Below are positions 57,538 through 64,000 of a stretch of DNA of 64,000 bases, piece after piece. Both the position numbers and the translations under genes were made by a program. The stretch covers positions 62,001-126,000 of the forward strand of contig VZSE01015518.1 in NCBI GenBank assembly GCA_013398275.1, in the 5' to 3' direction. The notes under the pieces are model-generated. The model ran no database searches and was not told the origin of the DNA. It saw only the letters and a program-made list of their open reading frames with translations. The first letter of the stretch is position 1. Each line of letters begins with the position of its first letter. This DNA comes from Promerops cafer. Its lineage: Eukaryota; Chordata; Aves; Passeriformes; Nectariniidae.

Positions 57538-60500
57538 ATGAGGCTGCTCTTCCCTGCCCTCGTGCTGGCCCTGCTCGCCACCGCCCGTGCTGCAGAAGGT
57601 GAGCTTTAGCCAGCCAGCCCCTTGCCAGGGGCTTTGGGAAGGGAGCGGGAGCGGCTCCTGGGCTGATGGAGGGGCTGGGCAGGGTGGGGAGGGAGCGGAT
57701 GGTGGCCATGGCCACATGGGCTGTACCCTGCAGGATGGCAGTGGGCACACAGGGGTGTCAATGGTGCCTTGGAAATCCCTGCCCATCCCAACTGGGCTGC
57801 CAGCACGGAACTGGGACCACGGCACAGGCCAGTCCGTGGCTCCCATCCCAGCAGGACCTGAGTGGGAGCAGGGCAAGGAGCTGCTGTAGCCCCTGGTGAT
57901 GGAGTTGACCATGAAGGGGTGGGGTATCCCCAACCAGGACATCCCCAAGTTTGCTTTCCCCCTTGGGGCTGGGCTGGGGGCGAGGCATGGGCCCCACTGC
58001 CCCACTCCACATGACTCCTGAGCTGTGGGGTGGCTTTTGCAGACTCCTGCGAGGGCCGCTGCGAGGAAGGCTTCGATGCAGGGCGCAAGTGCCAGTGTGA
58101 CACCCTCTGTGTGTACTACCAGAGCTGCTGCAGCGACTACTCCACTGTCTGCAAAGCCAAAGGTACTGTCCCCGTGGCCACCCTCCTGGCCAGGGCACAG
58201 GGGGAACGGGGTGGCTGTGGGTGCTCCACAGCGTGGGCTCTGTGCTGGGTCAGCTCTGCACCCACCTGCGTGCGTGGGGTGAAGTCAGCACCAGGATTTG
58301 CTGCAGCACGGGGGGGTTTGGGAGCTGGCTCATGGCCATCTGGAGCGTGGGATCCGTGCTAGTTGGATAGATTGAGTAGTAGGAAAAATGTCCTCACTGA
58401 AAGGGTGTTCAGGCATTGGAATAGGCTGCCCAGGTGGAATCACCATCCCCAGAAGTGTTCTAAAAAAAGTGTACTTGTGGCACTTGGGGACATGATTGGC
58501 AGCGCTGGGTTAAATTGGACTTGATGATTTTAGAGGGCTTTTCCAACCTTAATGACTCCATGATTCTGTAAATCTCCATTGCCTGGGAGGGAGCATCTCC
58601 TGCACCCAAACCCAGTGGGAACCAACCTGCTCCCTCCTGCAGTGACCCGGGGAGACGTCTTTGCCTTGCCGGAGGACGACTACCTGGACTACAACCTCAC
58701 CGTTGACTTTGTCACGGACGAGGTGCCCGTGGCAGACCCCACAGAGCTGCCCACAACCCCAGTGCTGGTGGAGACCACACCAGAGAGCAAGCCCAACCCT
58801 GAGGAGACACTGCCAGAGGTGCCCCACACCACCCCAGACGGGTCTGAGGAGCCTGAGGAGCTGTGCAGTGGGAAACCTTTTGATGCCTTCACCGACCTGA
58901 AGAACGGTTCCCTTTACGCTTTCCGAGGTACTTTGGGGACTGTCCCCAGGCACGTGGGACACGCTGCCACGCTGTTGCCCTGTGCTGGTGTCCGCAGTCC
59001 CTCCTGCTGCCCCACCTCTCCTCTCTCCCCAGGGAAGTACTTCTATGAGCTGGACAAGACCAGTGTGAGGCCTGGCTACCCCAAGCTCATCAGTGACGTC
59101 TGGGGCATCGAGGGCCCCATCGATGCAGCCTTCACACGCATCAACTGCCAGGGCAAGACTTACCTCTTCAAGGTGGGCTGCGGGGCTGGGGGTACTCCCA
59201 GGGTGGCCAGCACAGCCCCACAACCCACCCTATATCCCCCTCTGGCAGCTCCCATGCAGCCACGCACAAAGTGGTTGCCAGATACCCCAAATCCCTGTGG
59301 TTGTTCTGGGACCCCAAGCAACCACAGCCTCATGATGGGGCTCCCCAGCATCCACTCGCTCCTCCCAGCAGATCTCCCCCAGCTGGGGGATGCTGCACCT
59401 GTAACCCCTGTCTGTCCCCCACCCCCCAGGGCACCCAGTACTGGCGCTTTGATGACGGAGCCCTGGATCCTGGGTACCCACGGGACATCTCTGAGGGCTT
59501 TGAGGGCATCCCCGACAACGTGGATGCAGCGTTCGCCCTCCCCGCCCACAGCTACCACGGCAATGAGAGAGTCTACTTCTTCAAGGGTAAGGGGGGCAGC
59601 CCCCCTGCTCCTGGCAGAGCCTGGTGCCACTGGGCACGGGCTGGACACCCCTCCAGTGCTTGTCCCCGCTAACGCCCTGCTCATCCTCTCCTAGACAAGT
59701 ACTACTGGTCCTATGACTTCGCCCAGCAGCCCACGCAGGCCGACTGTGAGAAGTCCTCCCCCTCCACGGTGTTCAAGCACTACGCCTTCATGAACCGGGA
59801 CAGCTGGGAGGATGTTTTCCAGCTCCTCTTTGGCAGCAGGATGCGTAAGGGCCCTGGGGGAAAGGGCTGGCGGGTCCCAAGAGCGGGCACTGACAGGGCA
59901 CGAGGGACGCAGACACCCAGGGAGGAGGGAATGAATGCCTGGATGAGCCATCACGTCCTGCCCAGGCCATGCACAGGAACCCCCCAGGACACAGCTGCAC
60001 CTCCCACAGCATCCCAAATCCCACCCTCACAGCCCTTATGCCCCCCATTACCAAACCCATCACCAGCCGCCTCACACCACGCTGTCACTGCTGGGGACTG
60101 TTTATTGTCACTGGAGCTGGAGATGCCACAGGAAAGCCCCAGCCCTGAGCAGGGGGAATGAAAAATAGAGAGGAGGAGAAGGGGGCTCAGCAGCACAAGG
60201 CTGATCCCAGCCGAGGGAGTGGGGGGCCACTCCTGGCCTGGCCTGTGTCACTGTCACACATCCCATCCAGGCTGGGATCCTTTGGAGCATTCCTGTGGGT
60301 CTCGGAGCAGGTGCTGGGTGCTGTCTGTGGGGCAGGCTCAGCTCACCCCACACGCTGCTGCCCCTCTCACTCACCCTCTGCTCCCTTTCCAGCCGGGGCG
60401 AACGGCCCGTGGTACATCAGCCGGGACTGGCGGGGGGTGCCCAGCCGGCTGGACGCTGCCATGGCCGGCCGCATCTACGTGGCCTCCCACCAGCCCCAGA

Positions 60501-60966
60501 GGAGGAAGTCTCGCCGCCAGCGCAAGAGGTACAACCACCACCGGTCACTGAATTTGGGCTTCTGGAGCTGGCTGCAAAATGACCCCGACTCAGCAGGTGT
60601 TGAAAGCGATGGGCTGTCGGGCTCCACGTGTGAGATGCTCCAGAGTGTTTATTTCTTCGTAGGAGGTGAGTCTGGTCTGGTAGGATCCGGGAATGATGCG
60701 GGACCAGGGCTGCCGGGGCATGGGGAGAGCTCCTCTCTCTCTGCAATGTCTCAGGGCTCTGGGATGCAGTGGGAAGGTGCTGGCAGTGAGGGCTGGCAGC
60801 TCCCCAGAGCTGGGGACAGTCCTGACGGCCATGTCCCCTTCCCCCAGACAAGTACTACCGTGTCAACCTGCGCACCAAGCGTGTGGACCTGGTGCGGCCG
60901 CGCTATCCCCGCTCCATCGCCCAGTACTGGCTGGACTGCCCCCAGCCCACGGAGGAGAGCACCTGA
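57538..60966 (+). CDS. VTN: VTN, vitronectin, complete, 8 exons
   Basis: VTN encodes a secreted plasma and matrix glycoprotein that binds integrins, PAI-1, uPAR and complement components. Exons 57538-57598, 58043-58162, 58643-58927, 59033-59172, 59430-59586, 59695-59844, 60393-60665 and 60848-60966 join in phase to 434 aa (human 478). Signal peptide MRLLFPALVLALLATARA; then a somatomedin B domain with eight Cys (23, 27, 37, 39, 43, 49, 50, 57); the integrin motif RGD at residues 63-65 in VTRGDVFALPEDDYLDYN, an acidic Tyr-rich stretch that may be sulfated; a Pro/Thr/Glu-rich linker; and hemopexin-like repeats (KPFDAFTDLKNGSLYAFRG, WGIEGPIDAAFTRI and others). The basic heparin-binding stretch RRKSRRQRKR is shorter than in human, accounting for part of the length difference. 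The stop is followed by AATAAA within 50 bp. An upstream in-frame ATG at 57472 would add 22 residues; the later ATG is chosen because it opens a normal signal peptide. Confidence 0.96.
58345..58572 (+). repeat. CR1 LINE 3' end in VTN intron 2
   Basis: Plus-strand CR1: tgtcctcactgaaagggtgt, then tcaggcattggaataggctg, gtggcacttggggacatgat and gggcttttccaaccttaatg, ending actccatgattctg. It stops about 70 bp before the exon 3 acceptor, in the sense orientation of VTN. Confidence 0.92.
60101..60106 (-). terminator. Possible distal polyadenylation signal for KIF12 inside VTN intron 6
   Basis: The minus strand reads AATAAA (plus strand ggactgtttattgtcact) between VTN exons 6 and 7. No AATAAA or ATTAAA was seen on the minus strand between the KIF12 stop (61192) and the end of VTN. 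Use of this signal would make the KIF12 3' UTR overlap VTN in antisense. Variant signals nearer the stop remain possible. Confidence 0.25.
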
Positions 60967-61010
60967 TGGGATCCCTGGAGCCATCAGCAGCACAGCCCCA
61001 GCTAGACAGA

Positions 61011-61016
61011 AATAAA
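61011..61016 (+). terminator. VTN: Polyadenylation signal of VTN
   Basis: AATAAA in agctagacagaaataaactg, 45 bases after the VTN stop codon, giving a very short 3' UTR. Confidence 0.85.
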
Positions 61017-61191
61017 CTGTGACAGCCATGCAGGCTGGAGAGCTCTGTCTGTCCGTCTGTCCAGCCGTCTGTGCCACGGTTTGCGCAGTCCTTGCAGTCC
61101 AAGATCCCATGTCCCCGAGGGCTGTGCTTGTCCCCTCCAGTCTGTGCCAGATCCCTGATGCTGGCCCCGTCCATGGTGTGCCTGTGGCAGC

Positions 61192-63947
61192 TCAGATCTG
61201 CTCTGCCAGCCAGTCCAGTGCCTCTTCCCACTGGAGGAGAGGGACGGTGCCGGCAGCTGCCAGCGCAGAGCAGCAGGGTCAGGTCTCCATCTCCCCCAGG
61301 ACCAGTGCACAGCCCCACACGTGAGTGCCTGTGCAGGGATGGGTGCCCATCCAAGGCCCTGCCTGGTCTCCCCCACTGCCCCGCTCACCTCTGGGCTCTG
61401 GCAATCCTGGCCACGGCGGTGCTGAAGGGATGACCCTTCCCTCGGAGCTGGGAGCGCGCTCGGGGCCTGGCAGCTCCCGGTGCAGCGGGTGCTGCTGAGA
61501 CAAGCTCCTGCTCCTGCCACAACTCCTGCCATGAGGACACATGAACAAACCCTCCTCTCCTGTCCCACCACCCCCCGAAACTGCAGGGAATTCCTGAGCT
61601 GCAGCTGATGCCCAAGGAGTGGCTCTCACCAATTCCTCTGGTGCGGCTGGGGGTGCCCGTGGGGGTGATGGGAGCCGGGCAGAGCCGTGTCCTCCTGTCC
61701 AGCACTGCCCTCGGGGGGGACTGGCTGTGGCATGGCGGGCACTGGCAGCACCTGGGGGTGAGCAGAGAGGTCAAGGTGGCTGTGCCACCCCTATGCCACC
61801 CTCTCCAAAGAGACCCCTGGGGCTGTACCTGGAACACGGCAGCATCAGCTGGCCCAGGGCAGCACTGTGGGCACCCTGGGCAGCTGGGGTGGCTGGAGGC
61901 AGGAGGCAGCTTCTGCAAGAGAGGACAGCAGTGCATGGGTGGTTTGTGCATCCTCACCCTGCTGTGGGCAGACCCCAGGCCCCCCACTCTCACCGGCAGC
62001 CGGGGGACAGAGCTGGGTGTCGTGTCGGGCCGCCGGGGCCTCACCGAGCGGCTGTGGGGGACATGGAGGGTGCGGGCACGCCAGAGCAGGGGCTGGCTGT
62101 CACAGGAGCTGCGGGTGGCTCTGTGGGATGGGCCAGCTGGGATCTCACCACTGAGGTCTGGGGACAGACGGGGCTGCCTGGGGAGCGGTGAGGAAGCCCG
62201 GCAGGGCATTGGCAGCCTCCAGACAGCCCTGCCCAGCCCCACGGAGTCCCTGAGGGAGGCTGGTTGGTGCAGGGTGCTGCCCAGCCAGGGCTCTGGCTGC
62301 CATGTCAGCCCCTTGATCCCCTATACCGGGGTCCCCCACAAGCCTCCCATACCTCATCTGCTCGTTCTCCACCACGAAGTCCCGCAGGAGACCGTAGAGG
62401 CTGGGCCAGGCTGGGGTTCCCTCTGGTGGGAGCTGCCCTGCAGGGCCATACCTATCTCCCGAGCCCGCCCATGCTTTTGGAGGGTTCCCTGCGGCCTCCA
62501 TGCTCCTCACTGGCACTCTGGGCAGGCACAGCTGCTGGCGCAGGGAGAGGTTTTCCAGCTGCAGGGCATGGATTTCTTGCTCCAAGGTTTGCAGCAGCTT
62601 CTCCCGGGACACCTGGGAGGGGTGGGTGGATAAAGGGGTGGGTCGGGGGGGTCCCAGCAGCGGGGCAGAGGAGCTCAGAGGGGTTCCCTGTCTGCGATAC
62701 CCTGTTGGCCAGGGGTCTGGTGGTGACCCTCCGGGCACGGCTGGCATAGTGCAGTGTGCTCAGAGTCTCTGAGAGGCAGCGTGAAGACGGGGAGATGCAG
62801 GCGACCTGCCAACAAGGAAGAGATGCAGGGGGACTGTCATCCAGAGGGTCACCATCCTTTTCCAGCCCTCCCCTCCAGGGCTGAGACCCTTGCCCAGCCT
62901 CCTCCATGTTTTACCATCAGGGTGATGCCCGAGCCGCCCAGGGAGCGAGCCAGCAGCCGGGTGAGCTTGCTGTCCCGGTAGGGGATGTGCGTTCGCTTCC
63001 CTCGGGGTTTGGCCAACAGGGAGATGCAGTGTCCTGGGGGAGGATGAGCCACAAAGGATGTGGCAGGGCTCTGGTGGGGGCCAGCAGGGCACTCCCAGGG
63101 CGGGTCCCCCAGCTCTTACCCAGTGCCAGGAGGCTGCGGTTGATGCTGTTGGCCTCCACGGAGAGCTCCCCGCTGGAGCCGGTCTCCTTCACCCGCTCGC
63201 TGCCAGCCAGGTCCACGAAGCACAGCGTGCCCTGCTTGCTGGGGCAGGCGCTGGCCTGGAGAACCCACGTTGGGGGCTGATGCTTTGGCCGCCATCATCC
63301 CTTCCCCATGGCCCGCAGCACTGTCCCGACTCTTAGATCTAGGATTCCCGGCTGCTCACTCCAGCCCCACCCATGCATCCTTGAGGAGAGCATGACCCCC
63401 CCACCGTGGGGCTGTTTGCCCCCCCGCGGAGCCCTGAGCCCCCCAGCCCTCCCCAGGAGCAGGATGCGCGCTCACGGCTCGGCTGCGGACGTGGATGGTC
63501 AGAAGGGCGTGGCTGCGGCTCGAGTGCCTGTTGAGGGCATGTGCCGAGGTCCGGCGCCTCTGGGACCCTGCCGGGGGAGGAACTGTTTGCGTGACAATGC
63601 CCACATCCCTGCCCCAACCCCACAGCATCCACTGCCCACCACCCCCTGGCAGACACGAGCCTGCCTTGGCTCTGTAGCTGAACGGGGAGCCGCTCTTGGC
63701 TCCCATCAGAGCGCCACCAGCCCCGGGGACGGTCTGCGGGGGCCTGAATCACCCCATACCGGGTCTAGCACGCCCCGAACATGTCCCAGCCCTGCGCCTG
63801 TGGCTCAGCACCTTGCAGGAGCAGGCTGACGATGGCCTCCAGGCTCTCGAATTCCACACTGAGCTGGTTCTCCACGTAGAAGCCGCGGGTTTTGCTCCAG
63901 CGCAGGGGCAGGGCGCACGGTGGCCCCGGGCTCAGCAGGTCCCGGAC
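61192..63947 (-). CDS. KIF12: KIF12-like kinesin, 5' partial (motor second half, coiled coil and tail)
   Basis: This is a microtubule motor of the kinesin superfamily; KIF12 is known from kidney and liver epithelia. Clear minus-strand exons: 63812-63947, 63476-63567, 63120-63255, 62915-63033, 62701-62805 and 62353-62612. Motifs in order: VRDLLSPG ... RWSKTRGFYVE; switch I SSRSHALLTIHV; switch II FVDLAGSERV followed by VEANSINRSLLALG; the microtubule-binding block HIPYRDSKLTRLL; and ETLSTLHYASRARRVTTRP, then a short coiled coil (QEIHALQLENLSLRQQ). The P-loop exons lie beyond the right edge. Probable tail exons are 61829-61912, 61630-61751, 61389-61525 and 61192-61256. They keep phase and resemble the human KIF12 tail, for example GRVIPSAPPW against human VVPSAPPL, ending ALDWLAEQI and TGA. 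The exons between 61994 and 62290 are unresolved. It lies tail-to-tail with VTN, with stop codons about 225 bp apart. Confidence 0.85.
61994..62290 (-). other. KIF12: Unresolved KIF12 linker exons
   Basis: Between the coiled-coil exon (ends in phase 2 at 62353) and the Cys-rich tail exon (starts in phase 0 at 61912) at least one exon is expected. A segment 61994-62120 has a cccacag acceptor and a gtgaga donor and ends in phase, reading ATRSSCDSQPLLWRARTL. The piece before it (about 62150-62280) can be spliced in several ways. The obvious one, ending CTCAGTG before gtgag, creates a TGA at the junction or a stop in the next exon. The true junctions need transcript data. Confidence 0.4.
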
Positions 63948-64000
63948 CTGGGCATATGGCAGAGGGAAGGCACCGGGGGAGCGGGGCACAGGGTGCCAGC

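Noticed and set aside
62145..62352. Simple read-through of the KIF12 coiled-coil exon past 62353
   Set aside because: A gtatgg donor follows the ENEQMR codons, and the downstream frame shows no resemblance to the KIF12 tail. Other splice models fit better but are not settled.
1..64000. tRNA, rRNA, CRISPR, insertion sequence, operon or retroviral structures
   Set aside because: None was seen. The DNA is vertebrate nuclear sequence, and all mobile elements recognised are LINE or SINE fragments.

Overview
The window is vertebrate nuclear DNA, most likely from a bird. It holds intron-containing genes with GT-AG junctions, and many copies of the avian CR1 LINE with its typical 3' end (gcaacctggtctagtggaa ... 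ttccaacccaaaccat). The codons read best as orthologues of vertebrate genes. A songbird is plausible, but I cannot prove it from the sequence alone. There is no bacterial or viral gene system here. Two assembly gaps (22755-22839 and 39316-40248) and one isolated N (14383) interrupt the sequence.

Layout, left to right. Positions 1 to about 24.4 kb are a gene desert with old and young LINE fragments, a MIR/L3-like SINE, homopolymers and microsatellites. From 25041 to 36692 on the minus strand lies a complete 12-exon SLC13A2 gene (sodium/dicarboxylate cotransporter, 580 aa). SLC46A1 (proton-coupled folate transporter) lies head-to-head with it on the plus strand. Its coding exons 2-5 are at 40671-43685, and exon 1 is missing, almost certainly inside the 933-base gap in extremely GC-rich tandem repeats. 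SARM1 (NAD-cleaving executioner of axon degeneration, 711 aa, 9 coding exons) runs on the minus strand at 47861-54375, tail-to-tail with SLC46A1. VTN (vitronectin, 434 aa, 8 exons) is on the plus strand at 57538-60966. The window ends in a 5'-truncated kinesin gene best matched to KIF12, minus strand, 61192-63947, tail-to-tail with VTN.

The order SLC13A2-SLC46A1-SARM1-VTN and all four relative orientations match human 17q11.2, read in reverse. FOXN1, the next human neighbour of SLC13A2, was not seen and would lie left of the window. The right edge differs: from memory, human VTN is followed by SEBOX/TMEM199, while human KIF12 is at 9q32. All exon models have consistent phases and no frameshift, and the key residues I checked are present. 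The genes share no pathway. Two are epithelial solute carriers, one is a neuronal/innate NADase, one a plasma/matrix adhesion protein and one a motor protein.

The observations most worth a second look are: twin three-codon upstream ORFs, duplicated on a 21-bp period, just ahead of the SARM1 start codon; KIF12 as a neighbour of VTN; the missing SLC46A1 first exon inside a 26-bp minisatellite and G-run region; CR1 copies abutting the SARM1 promoter and the SLC46A1 upstream region; and a possible antisense overlap of the KIF12 3' end with VTN.
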